A DNA stretch of 10,587 nucleotides, from NCBI GenBank assembly GCA_041648955.1, contig JBAZOD010000034.1, forward strand, positions 1-10,587, written 5' to 3'. A program made the position numbers and the translations under genes. This document shows positions 1-6,492 of this stretch, piece after piece. Under the pieces are notes generated by a model. That model did no database searches. It was not told the origin of the DNA and worked only from the letters and a program-made list of their open reading frames with translations. How positions within the stretch are numbered: the stretch's first letter is position 1; each line of letters starts with the position of its first letter. Origin of the DNA: JBAZOD01 sp041648955 (lineage in GTDB: Bacteria; Patescibacteriota; Patescibacteriia; Patescibacteriales; JAQTRU01).

Positions 1-121
1 CGCCTGGAAAACTCCATTCACCCGCACCGTGCGAACCTTGGCGCAAGCCAAGAAGAACTTCCCCTTTTTCATTTTGAATCATCACGCCGACGCCAACGCG
101 CGGATATTTTTTTTCTTCCAT
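1..121 (-). CDS. Nudix hydrolase, NUDT15/MutT-like (N-terminal part, cut by the window edge)
   Basis: Reading leftward from the ATG at 121-119 gives 40 codons that run off the window. The visible protein begins MEEKKYPRVGVGVMIQ, then VLLGLRQGSHGAGEWSFPG. This is the usual entry to a Nudix domain of the NUDT15/MutT type, with an R-VGVGV strand, a VLLG-R-GSHGAG-W hairpin and the FPG just before the Nudix box. The box itself (GX5EX7REUXEEXGU) would lie beyond base 1, so catalytic residues cannot be checked. Family members hydrolyse nucleoside diphosphates linked to another group, often damaged or non-canonical nucleotides; the substrate here is unknown. The start is 4 nt after the stop of the membrane-protein gene at 126-659, so it is probably the distal gene of the hydrogenase operon. 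No clear Shine-Dalgarno site precedes it. The reading frame is intact. Confidence 0.85.
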   Translation of the reverse strand, partial: MEEKKYPRVGVGVMIQNEKGEVLLGLRQGSHGAGEWSFPG

Positions 122-125
122 AATA

Positions 126-659
126 TTAAAATCTTTTTAACCATTTCAAGATTGCCCAAGCGATTAAACCGCCGGCAATAGCCGTGGCAAATTGCGGCCA
201 GCTCATCATCTGCGCCACTTTGATAGTCAATTCTTGTTTTATCAATAATTTGCCGATAAAATTCACGCTCAAAAGTAAAAATAAAAATTTTAACCCAGCG
301 CCGACAATAACTCCCAACCAATATCCTTTTATCTCGTTTTTATTTTGATTATAAAGCCAATCAATACTTAAAACAAAAATAACATTGCTTATCATAATGA
401 AAGGCACAACCGGGGAAAGAATTGCCGGTAACAAACCGCCGCTCAAAGCCATCAAGGAAGGAACAAGGCAAACAACCAAAGCGCTTCTGATTCCAACTAA
501 AAATAAAATCAAAATTAAAATAGCATTAATAATTGGCCCGGTTACCCATTGTAAATGGATAAAAAACGGTAAAATTGTCGCCGTAACTGCTAGTCCTAAA
601 AACTTCGCAATAGCGGCGGCATCCACGCGAACCAGCGCATTTTCTTGAGTGTAAATCAT
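126..659 (-). CDS. Six-helix membrane protein resembling an ECF transporter S component, hydrogenase-associated
   Basis: A 177-residue, almost wholly hydrophobic protein. Likely membrane helices are at about residues 17-37, 41-60, 62-82, 84-103, 112-137 and 153-174, with short basic or polar loops (QNKNEIK at 105-111) and a basic C-terminus (KWLKRF). Six helices in about 180 residues with Gly/Pro-rich, weakly conserved segments is the layout of the substrate-binding S components of energy-coupling factor vitamin transporters. I believe short proteins of this type have been loosely labelled 'iron hydrogenase' in databases because of their gene neighbourhood; nothing in the sequence binds iron. 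It starts 6 nt after the TM1266-like regulator gene and ends 4 nt before the Nudix gene, so it is co-transcribed with hydA. An uptake role for a hydrogenase-related cofactor or precursor is inference. No ECF ATPase or T component is seen in the window. Confidence 0.7.
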   Translation of the reverse strand: MIYTQENALVRVDAAAIAKFLGLAVTATILPFFIHLQWVTGPIINAILILILFLVGIRSALVVCLVPSLMALSGGLLPAILSPVVPFIMISNVIFVLSIDWLYNQNKNEIKGYWLGVIVGAGLKFLFLLLSVNFIGKLLIKQELTIKVAQMMSWPQFATAIAGGLIAWAILKWLKRF

Positions 660-665
660 AATTTT

Positions 666-929
666 CTATTTTGTCATTATATTGTTTTTCGCCGTAACTC
701 CGTAGATCTTATTTAATTGTTTAGTTAAACCATCAATCGCTTTTTTATCGCCCTCTACGGCAATTGCAATCAAAGCCGTACAATTGGAAATACAACTTTT
801 CTGCACATTAACGCCCATGCGTGCCATAATTATATGGCCGTTGGCGGTCAATATTTTTTGAATTTCTTGGGAATTTTCTTGTCTGTCATTGGAAAGAATA
901 GTAATAGTTGCCAAATATTTTTTTGTCAT
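666..929 (-). CDS. Iron-only hydrogenase system regulator, TM1266 family (ACT-like fold)
   Basis: This 87-residue protein matches the small TM1266-type family (putative iron-only hydrogenase system regulator), normally about 80 residues. The pattern is an N-terminal strand (LATITILSND, 6-15), a helix (SQEIQKILTANG, 20-31), the family signature HIIMARMGV (32-40, compared with DIIxGRMGI), a strand rich in small hydrophobics (CTALIAIAVEGD, 50-61), a helix (AIDGLTKQLNKI, 64-75) and a short GVTAK end. The fold is ferredoxin-like, related to ACT and NikR C-terminal domains, so ligand binding and a regulatory role are plausible, but the family's molecular function is not well established. Cysteines C46 and C50 are not known to me as family features. 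It lies 4 nt after hydA and 6 nt before the membrane-protein gene. ATG 929-927 is the natural start; its upstream region is A-rich with only a weak AGAAG. Confidence 0.85.
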   Translation of the reverse strand: MTKKYLATITILSNDRQENSQEIQKILTANGHIIMARMGVNVQKSCISNCTALIAIAVEGDKKAIDGLTKQLNKIYGVTAKNNIMTK

Positions 930-933
930 AATT

Positions 934-2661
934 TTAACTTCTTTTTTTATAAGTCGTGTGTAAAAGTTTATGTTCTAGACCACCTTTGCCTTTCAGCCAT
1001 TTTAAAGCTTTTTGAAGCCCTAAATTTTCATGCGCTCTTCTTATTTTTTTATTTTTATCTAATCTATATAAAGCATCGATTCTTTTTTGCCTTATTTCAT
1101 TTGTGGTTGGTATTGGCTGGCCGCCGCCCCCGATACAACCTCCGGGGCAGGCCATAACTTCTATATAATCATATTTTTTTAAATTATCTATAATCGGTTC
1201 TATGTGACCGATGCCATTAACTACTCCGACTCTAAGTTTTTTCCCAGCTACGGAAACTACCGATTCTTTTATACCAGCCAGTCCGCGGACATCTTTAAAA
1301 TCCAATTTGGCCTCGCAAAGGCTCCCCTTGTTCTTCCCGCAAGCCAAGGATTGAGCGGTACGCAAAGCTGATTCCATAACGCCGCCGCTCCCTCCGTAAA
1401 TAACGCTGGCACCAGTATAATCACCCATAGGATTTTCTAGATCACTCGGCTTTAATTTTGATAGATTAATATTATTTTTTTTCAAAAGCCAGGCGAATTC
1501 TCTGGTAGTCAAAACATTATCAACCGGAAAAAGGCCCTTTACTTTTAATTCCGGCCTTGTGGCTTCAAATTTTTTAGCTGTACAGGGCATGACGGAAACA
1601 ACTACCAGATCTTTAGGATTTATACATTTTTCTTCAGCCCAATATGTTTTTATCAAGCCGCCATTGTGGACGTGCGGGCTGCGGGCAGTTGTTAAATTCG
1701 GGATTAATTCCGGATGATAAAATTCTACATATTTCACCCAAGCTGGACAGCAAGAAGTCATCATCGGCATGGTTTTTTTGTTTTTTATTCTCTCCAATAG
1801 CTCTTCGGCTTCCACTACGGTTGTCACATCGGCGCCAAAGTTTACATCAAAAACATAATTAAAACCCAATTCTTTCAGGCCGGCAATAATTTGTCCTGTC
1901 AAAACTTCTCCGTGGGGCAGCCCAAACTCCTCGCCAATACTGACTCTAATGGAAGGGGCAAACTGAGCAACTACGATTTTATTTTTATCCTTTAGCTTTT
2001 TTTCAACTTCTTCCCACTGGCTTTGTTCCTGCGCTGCTCCTACCGGGCAGTGAACAGCACATTGCCCGCAATAAATGCAATCAACTTTTTTCTTCTCGCC
2101 AAATAGGCAGGATGTTTTTACCGGCACTACTTCTTGATTGTATCCCTTACCTTTTAATTCTAAATAATTTATATTCTGCAAAAGTGAGCAAGCATCCAGA
2201 CAATTACGGCAATCAATACATTGCGTGCCATCAATCTCAACCGCGTTGGCAAATTTATAAGTTTTTCTCTTACCTTTACGGTCAGGAAAGCGCTTTATCT
2301 CCACTTTGTATCTCTCAGCCAAATCCAAAAGACTGCAATGAACATTCCAAATACAAGTCGGGCATTTTTCAATATGTTCGGCAAAAATTAATTCAATATT
2401 AAGATTTCTCGCTTTCTTGACTTTTTCAGTATTAGTAAAAATTTCCATTCCTTCCTCAATTTCAGTCGAACAAGAAGTCGCCAATTTTCTCCAGCCCTTT
2501 ATTTCTACCACGCAAATGCGGCAATTGCCTTTTGGCAAAAAATCGGGATGATTGCAAAAACTAGGTATAAAAAAATTATTATCAGCTGCCACCTCCATTA
2601 TTGTTTTTCCGGGCGAACAACTTAATTTTTTACCGTTAATTTTTATGTTTATTTTTTTCAT
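934..2661 (-). CDS. hydA: [FeFe] hydrogenase, group A, four accessory clusters plus H-cluster
   Basis: A cytoplasmic enzyme (no signal peptide) that reversibly reduces protons to H2. The 575 residues show the full CpI-like layout. A plant-type [2Fe-2S] domain has C36, C47, C50 and C64. A His-ligated [4Fe-4S] site has H96, C100, C103 and C109. Two ferredoxin [4Fe-4S] sites have C148/C151/C154/C158 and C195/C198/C201/C205. The H-cluster motifs follow: TSCCPAW (C304, C305), MPCTAKKFE (C360) and ExxxCxxGCxxGGGQP (C505, C509). The C-terminal small-subunit segment (about 520-575) ends HKLLHTTYKKR. By alignment from memory with Clostridium CpI, C304, E284, E287 and R291 match the proton-path residues, while CpI S319 is T324 here. 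All cluster ligands are present, so it should be active if matured by HydE/F/G, which are not in the window. It starts 3 nt after the HydB-like gene, its likely electron donor. Confidence 0.96.
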   Translation of the reverse strand: MKKINIKINGKKLSCSPGKTIMEVAADNNFFIPSFCNHPDFLPKGNCRICVVEIKGWRKLATSCSTEIEEGMEIFTNTEKVKKARNLNIELIFAEHIEKCPTCIWNVHCSLLDLAERYKVEIKRFPDRKGKRKTYKFANAVEIDGTQCIDCRNCLDACSLLQNINYLELKGKGYNQEVVPVKTSCLFGEKKKVDCIYCGQCAVHCPVGAAQEQSQWEEVEKKLKDKNKIVVAQFAPSIRVSIGEEFGLPHGEVLTGQIIAGLKELGFNYVFDVNFGADVTTVVEAEELLERIKNKKTMPMMTSCCPAWVKYVEFYHPELIPNLTTARSPHVHNGGLIKTYWAEEKCINPKDLVVVSVMPCTAKKFEATRPELKVKGLFPVDNVLTTREFAWLLKKNNINLSKLKPSDLENPMGDYTGASVIYGGSGGVMESALRTAQSLACGKNKGSLCEAKLDFKDVRGLAGIKESVVSVAGKKLRVGVVNGIGHIEPIIDNLKKYDYIEVMACPGGCIGGGGQPIPTTNEIRQKRIDALYRLDKNKKIRRAHENLGLQKALKWLKGKGGLEHKLLHTTYKKRS

Positions 2662-2664
2662 ATG

Positions 2665-3690
2665 CTAAACAAATAATTTTCGATCTAAATTTTTAAAGAT
2701 TTTCTCCGGCTTATCCCCTAACACATTATTGATATATGATTTTACTGGCCAAGGCACAGCACAGCCAAGTCCGCAGAATGATGTCTCTTCTAAATTATCG
2801 AGCAATTCCCGAAAAAGATGCCAATCCGGCGAAGGAGAAGAAACAATTTCTTTCAGACGATAAATGCCTTCTCGGCAAGGAGTGCATTTTCCACAAGACT
2901 CATTTAAGAAAAAATCAAGCCATTTGCCTATCAAATTTTCCGCTTTTTGCTTTTCTTCACTATAAACCGTGATTGAGCCCGCTCCACCAGCCGGCTGTTT
3001 TAATTGTTTGCTGTTCAATATTACTCCCGACGCTTCCCCGCCAATTTGAACAAAAAATGAAAATTTCGGATAATTATTTGTTTCTTTTAAAATTTTCTCT
3101 ATTGTCCAATTTTCCGGATAACAAAAAACACCATTCCGAAGGCAATCGCCTTTGATGGTGTAAAATCTATTTTTTTTATATTCTCCCGACTTCACCAAAC
3201 TTACATTATAAAAAGTCTCTACATTATTAATAAGAGTCGGATATCCCCATAAGCCGCTGAAAACTGGAAACGGCGGCCGCAATCTCGGTTCTGTTCTTTT
3301 CCCCTCTATAATATTTAAAATAGAACTTTCTTCCCCGCCAATATAACCAGAATCTATCGGTTTTATAAAAAATTCAATGGGATAATCGCCGATGAGTTTC
3401 GTCAAATTACCAAAAAATTTTTTATAATACTTATGATTAATATAAATAAAAGCTCTTTCTGCTTTCAAAAAATCCAAAGCAATTTTTATACCATCTATTA
3501 CTCTTTCCGGAAAGTTCTCCAGAATATAGCCGTCTTTTTCTACTCCCGGCTCGCCTTCAGCTGCGTTGCAAACAATATATTTTTTTTCGCGCTTGGCCTT
3601 TTCAACTGCTTCCCATTTTTTTGCGGTCGGAAAACAAGCTCCTCCTCGGCCAATTAAACCAGCTTTTTTTATTTTAGATAAAATATTCAT
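2665..3690 (-). CDS. hydB: NuoF/HydB-like NADH-oxidising flavoprotein subunit, minimal form
   Basis: The 341 residues correspond to the core of the complex I 51-kDa subunit (NuoF) and of HydB in multimeric [FeFe] hydrogenases, which take electrons from NADH at FMN and pass them to iron-sulfur clusters. Seen in order: GRGGACFPTAKKW (14-26, FMN loop), CNAAEGEPG (41-49), SGYIGGEES (114-122, NADH-side glycine/GE motif), RLRPPFP (136-142), INNVET (154-159), an SLBB-like region (about 175-245) and the [4Fe-4S] site SCGKCTPCREG (C266, C269, C272) with C306 as fourth ligand. It lacks the N-terminal thioredoxin-like extension and C-terminal ferredoxin domains of typical HydB (about 600 residues). The usual NADEGEPG motif reads NAAEGEPG and usual GAGAYxxGEE reads IDSGYIGGEE, so nucleotide binding could be altered. 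It lies 3 nt from both gap and hydA. NADH is the likely donor, but a changed donor cannot be excluded. Confidence 0.9.
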   Translation of the reverse strand: MNILSKIKKAGLIGRGGACFPTAKKWEAVEKAKREKKYIVCNAAEGEPGVEKDGYILENFPERVIDGIKIALDFLKAERAFIYINHKYYKKFFGNLTKLIGDYPIEFFIKPIDSGYIGGEESSILNIIEGKRTEPRLRPPFPVFSGLWGYPTLINNVETFYNVSLVKSGEYKKNRFYTIKGDCLRNGVFCYPENWTIEKILKETNNYPKFSFFVQIGGEASGVILNSKQLKQPAGGAGSITVYSEEKQKAENLIGKWLDFFLNESCGKCTPCREGIYRLKEIVSSPSPDWHLFRELLDNLEETSFCGLGCAVPWPVKSYINNVLGDKPEKIFKNLDRKLFV

Positions 3691-3693
3691 AAA

Positions 3694-4704
3694 TTATACT
3701 AATTTCTTTTTCCCTAAATAATCACAAAGGCCGGCCAATCTGGACGAGTATCCCCATTCATTATCATACCAGGCTATAACTTTTACCAAATCTCCGCCAA
3801 TAACTTTAGTTAAGGACAAATCCACAATGGCGCTCGCCGGGTTGCCGATAAAATCAGATGAAACTAATTCTTCTTCTGTAATTTCTACTATATTTTTATA
3901 TTTTGAATTGTGAGACGCTTTTTGAAAAACTTTGTTGATTTCATCTTTATCGGTTTTTTTCTCAGTAATAAAAACAATATCACACAGCGAAACAACCGGG
4001 GTAGGAACCCTTATCGCCAAACCATCAAATTTTCCGGCAAGCGCTGGGATGGTTTCCGTGGTAGCGATGGCGGCGCCGGTTGTTGTCGGGACAATATTAG
4101 CCGCGGCTGCACGCGCGCGACGCAGATCCTTGTGCGGACCGTCAACTATATTCTGATCAGCTGTATAAGAATGAACGGTCGTCATAATAGCTTTTCTTAT
4201 CCCAAAATTTTCCTTTACAATATCTGTTACTGGTGCTAAACAATTGGTCGTGCAGGAAGCCATTGATAAAATCTGATCGCTTTTAGCTATCATATTTTCG
4301 TTTACTCCCAGAACAATTGTTTTTACATCATCAGACTTCGCTGGCGCGCTAATTATAACTTTTTTCGCTCCAGCTTTCAGGTGGGCGGAGACTTCTTCCT
4401 TCGACCTGAATCTTCCAGTACATTCCAAAACAATATCAACTTTCAATTCTTTCCATGGAAGCTCTTCCGGATTTTTTTGCGCTAATATTTTATAGCTCTT
4501 TCCGGCCACAACCAAGGCGTCTCCCTTACTGGAAACTTCTTTGTTATATTTCCCATAACAAGTGTCGTGTTTCAATAAATGAGCCAAAGTTTTAACATCA
4601 GTTAAATCGTTTATGGCGACCACTTTCGCTTTTGGATATTTATCCAAAATAACTTTAAAAACTCCCCGGCCTATTCTTCCAAAGCCGTTAATGGCAATAT
4701 TCAT
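3694..4704 (-). CDS. gap: Glyceraldehyde-3-phosphate dehydrogenase, type I
   Basis: The central glycolytic enzyme, oxidising glyceraldehyde-3-phosphate with phosphate and NAD+ to 1,3-bisphosphoglycerate and NADH in the cytoplasm. Its 336 residues are standard length. The N-terminal Rossmann motif is NGFGRIGR (6-13), and ND at 32-33 ends the second strand, where Asp favours NAD over NADP. The active-site block is SMASCTTNCLAP with catalytic C151; H178 lies in TTVHSYT. The substrate-loop RRARAAAANIVPTTTGAA region (195-212) and WYDNEWGYS (312-320) are intact. It is the first gene of a compact operon: an extended -10 promoter lies about 30 nt upstream and the HydB-like gene begins 3 nt after its stop. 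That links the enzyme making most fermentative NADH directly to a candidate NADH-oxidising hydrogenase. ATG 4704-4702 matches the family N-terminus exactly. Confidence 0.98.
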   Translation of the reverse strand: MNIAINGFGRIGRGVFKVILDKYPKAKVVAINDLTDVKTLAHLLKHDTCYGKYNKEVSSKGDALVVAGKSYKILAQKNPEELPWKELKVDIVLECTGRFRSKEEVSAHLKAGAKKVIISAPAKSDDVKTIVLGVNENMIAKSDQILSMASCTTNCLAPVTDIVKENFGIRKAIMTTVHSYTADQNIVDGPHKDLRRARAAAANIVPTTTGAAIATTETIPALAGKFDGLAIRVPTPVVSLCDIVFITEKKTDKDEINKVFQKASHNSKYKNIVEITEEELVSSDFIGNPASAIVDLSLTKVIGGDLVKVIAWYDNEWGYSSRLAGLCDYLGKKKLV

Positions 4705-4733
4705 ATATTTTTTATTTTAATTATTATACACAC

Positions 4734-4742
4734 ATTATAGCA
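4734..4742 (-). promoter_or_regulatory. Extended -10 promoter of the gap-hydrogenase operon
   Basis: Read on the minus strand the bases are TGCTATAAT, a perfect TATAAT with the TGn extension of sigma-70-type promoters. Transcription would start near 4727, leaving a leader of about 22 nt before the gap ATG at 4704. The -35 position falls in the T-rich tail of the ricT terminator and is a poor match (TTTTTA at 4762-4757), as is common for extended -10 promoters. A second TATAAT lies at 4728-4723 without the TG. No operator-like repeat is seen. Confidence 0.6.
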
Positions 4743-4758
4743 TAAAATAAAAAAGATA

Positions 4759-4792
4759 AAAAAACGCCCCGGAACTACCCGGGGCGTTTTTT
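4759..4792 (-). terminator. Rho-independent terminator of the rpsB-tsf-ricT operon
   Basis: A perfect inverted repeat: CGCCCCGG (4765-4772) pairs with CCGGGGCG (4779-4786) around a 6-nt loop (4773-4778), flanked by six A and six T that extend the arms to 14 bp. On the minus strand the stem is followed by seven T, then further T-rich sequence. It sits 15 nt after the ricT stop codon. The symmetry means it could also stop transcription from the plus strand, though no plus-strand gene is seen. Confidence 0.95.
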
Positions 4793-4806
4793 ACTATCGA
4801 GAAAAA

Positions 4807-5652
4807 CTACTTTTTTTTATTTCTATTTAAATCAACTTCCGTTACTATACCTCCCTCTCCCTTATCTCCTTGAAATTGAACTTTAACTGACTGTTTTAAA
4901 ACATGATGGCCAACAATTGTTCCTCTTTTTCCATCTACATTTACTTTAGCGCCCAAAGGCGGCATATTTTTCGCCAATTCCTCATAGCCTTTCTGTTCAA
5001 AAGCCAAACAGCACATTAAACGGCCGCACATACCGGAAATCCGATCACTACCGCGATGTACTACCTGTTGAGTTTCCGCCATTTCCGAAGTTATAGAGGT
5101 CAAATCATTTAAAAACTTCTTGCAACATAAAGATTGCCCACAAGGACCATAATCTCCTCGTAATTTCGCTTCGTCCCTAATGCCGATTTGATACAACCTA
5201 ACCGTTCTATTGAAATGACGGGTCAAATCTTTAACCAGCTCCCGAAAATCAACTCGTCCGTCAGCGATAAAGGCAAAAGTCACTTTTGAACCGTCAAAAG
5301 AAAAATAAACATCAACTAATTTCATTTCCAATTTATTTTTTTCCACCATTTTCTTACAATAAACCATAGCCTCTTCTTTGTCTCCCTGGCTGGAAAGTTT
5401 TTCAAAATCAGAAGGAGTCGCCTTTCTCACTACCGGCTTTATTTTTTCTTCAACGATTTTTTCTGAATCAGAATCAGCTGGTTGTGACTTTATTTCCTTT
5501 CCTTCAATTTCCATAAATCCTACAACTTTGCCGATTTCTGTCCCCAATTCCGTTTTAACAATAACACTATCTCCCTCTACTAAAGGAAGATTGATCGGGT
5601 CAAAACTATATGTTTTGTCCCAGGGAGCAAACTGTATTTGGACTACTTTCAT
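4807..5652 (-). CDS. ricT: PSP1-domain protein, RicT (YaaT) family
   Basis: The 281 residues carry the PSP1 domain typical of RicT/YaaT, which is about this length. Diagnostic segments are GRVDFRELVKDL (132-143), YQIGIRDEAK (154-163), the cysteine pair motifs CGQSLCC (C171, C176, C177) and MCGRLMCCLAFE (C209, C214, C215), and ISGMCGRL. In Bacillus, RicT joins RicA and RicF in a complex that binds [4Fe-4S] clusters through such cysteines and promotes RNase Y-dependent mRNA processing; those partners are not in this window. The N-terminal part (1-50) is a small beta domain, and residues 51-75 form a low-complexity charged linker. The gene starts 20 nt after the tsf stop, so it belongs to the rpsB-tsf operon, and a strong terminator follows it. 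Its role here (RNA processing rather than sporulation) is inferred from the family. Confidence 0.93.
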   Translation of the reverse strand: MKVVQIQFAPWDKTYSFDPINLPLVEGDSVIVKTELGTEIGKVVGFMEIEGKEIKSQPADSDSEKIVEEKIKPVVRKATPSDFEKLSSQGDKEEAMVYCKKMVEKNKLEMKLVDVYFSFDGSKVTFAFIADGRVDFRELVKDLTRHFNRTVRLYQIGIRDEAKLRGDYGPCGQSLCCKKFLNDLTSITSEMAETQQVVHRGSDRISGMCGRLMCCLAFEQKGYEELAKNMPPLGAKVNVDGKRGTIVGHHVLKQSVKVQFQGDKGEGGIVTEVDLNRNKKK

Positions 5653-5672
5653 AAGAATTTTGTTTATTGCCT

Positions 5673-6479
5673 CTATAAGCTGTATCTCAAAAATTTTTCC
5701 ACTTCAACACCGTTCAAAATATCTTTGATTCTCTTGCCTTCATCTTTTATATATTCTTGTTCCAGCAAACAAACATCTTCATAATATTTATCTAATTTCC
5801 CTAACATAATTTTTTCCATTATCTGTTCCGGCTTTCCTTCTTTTTTTAAAGCCTCTTTATAAATTTCTTTTTCCTTTTCCATTTCTTCCGCCGGGACATC
5901 TTCTCTTCTTATGTATTTGGGATTAGACGCTGCTATTTGCATGGCAACTTCTCTGGCCAGCTCAGCCTCTCCTGCTTTATTCAAAGATACTAAAACCCCC
6001 ATTCGTCCGCCAGCATGAGAATAAGCAGCAACAGACGCGCCCTTAAGTACAGCTATTCTTTTGATTCCTATATTTTCTCCGATTGTCCCGCTCAAACTGG
6101 CTAAATTTTCTTTTAAGGTTCCGTTCTCCATTGACAAGCTTAAAAGTCCATCTAAATCAGCGGGCTTGTTTGCTTTTAACAAATCAAAAGCTTCCTGCGC
6201 TAATTTTTGAAATTTCGCATTTCTAGCGACAAAATCCGTTTCTGAATTTATCTCCAAAAGATATCCTTCATTACCATCTTCATTAGCAGCAACCATCACT
6301 ATGCCCTCAGACGCTTCACGATCGCTTCTTTTGGCGGCTTTGGCGATTCCGTTTTTTCTTAGAAATTCCATCGCTTTTTCTATATCTCCTCCAGACTCTT
6401 CCAAAGCTTTTTTGCAATCAACCATACCAGCGCCCGATTTCTCCCGCAGGAGCTTAATGTTGTCCATTGATATTTCCAT
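5673..6479 (-). CDS. tsf: Translation elongation factor Ts
   Basis: EF-Ts exchanges GDP for GTP on EF-Tu during protein synthesis. From ATG 6479-6477 the protein has 268 residues. The N-terminal UBA-like domain reads NIKLLREKSGAGMVDCKKAL (7-26), and the EF-Tu-contacting motif TDFVARN is at 81-87. Two core subdomains follow (about 60-145 and 146-200), then a helical C-terminal part. I chose 6479 because MEISMDNIKLLREK fits the usual EF-Ts N-terminus (compare MAEITAAxVKELREK). The longer frame from 6509 adds ten residues encoded within the 15-bp inverted repeat and is unlikely. ATG 6467 is also possible. No clear Shine-Dalgarno site precedes 6479. The gene lies downstream of rpsB in the classical rpsB-tsf order, but the gap of about 100 nt is longer than elsewhere in the operon and holds a hairpin. 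Confidence 0.96.
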   Translation of the reverse strand: MEISMDNIKLLREKSGAGMVDCKKALEESGGDIEKAMEFLRKNGIAKAAKRSDREASEGIVMVAANEDGNEGYLLEINSETDFVARNAKFQKLAQEAFDLLKANKPADLDGLLSLSMENGTLKENLASLSGTIGENIGIKRIAVLKGASVAAYSHAGGRMGVLVSLNKAGEAELAREVAMQIAASNPKYIRREDVPAEEMEKEKEIYKEALKKEGKPEQIMEKIMLGKLDKYYEDVCLLEQEYIKDEGKRIKDILNGVEVEKFLRYSL

Positions 6480-6492
6480 AGTTGAAAAGATT

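Noticed and set aside
40..75. An apparent frameshift in the Nudix gene between the VGVGVMIQNEKG segment and the GSHGAG segment.
   Set aside because: It came from miscounting a C-run. With four C at 61-64 the frame reads straight through into VLLGLRQGSHGAGEW.
82..321. A 79-residue open frame on the minus strand overlapping the membrane-protein gene.
   Set aside because: It is an out-of-frame shadow: the overlapping frame has a coherent six-helix protein, and this one would overlap the Nudix start.
4723..4728. A second TATAAT on the minus strand before gap.
   Set aside because: It lacks the TGn extension and would give an even shorter leader; the copy at 4734-4739 is the better promoter.
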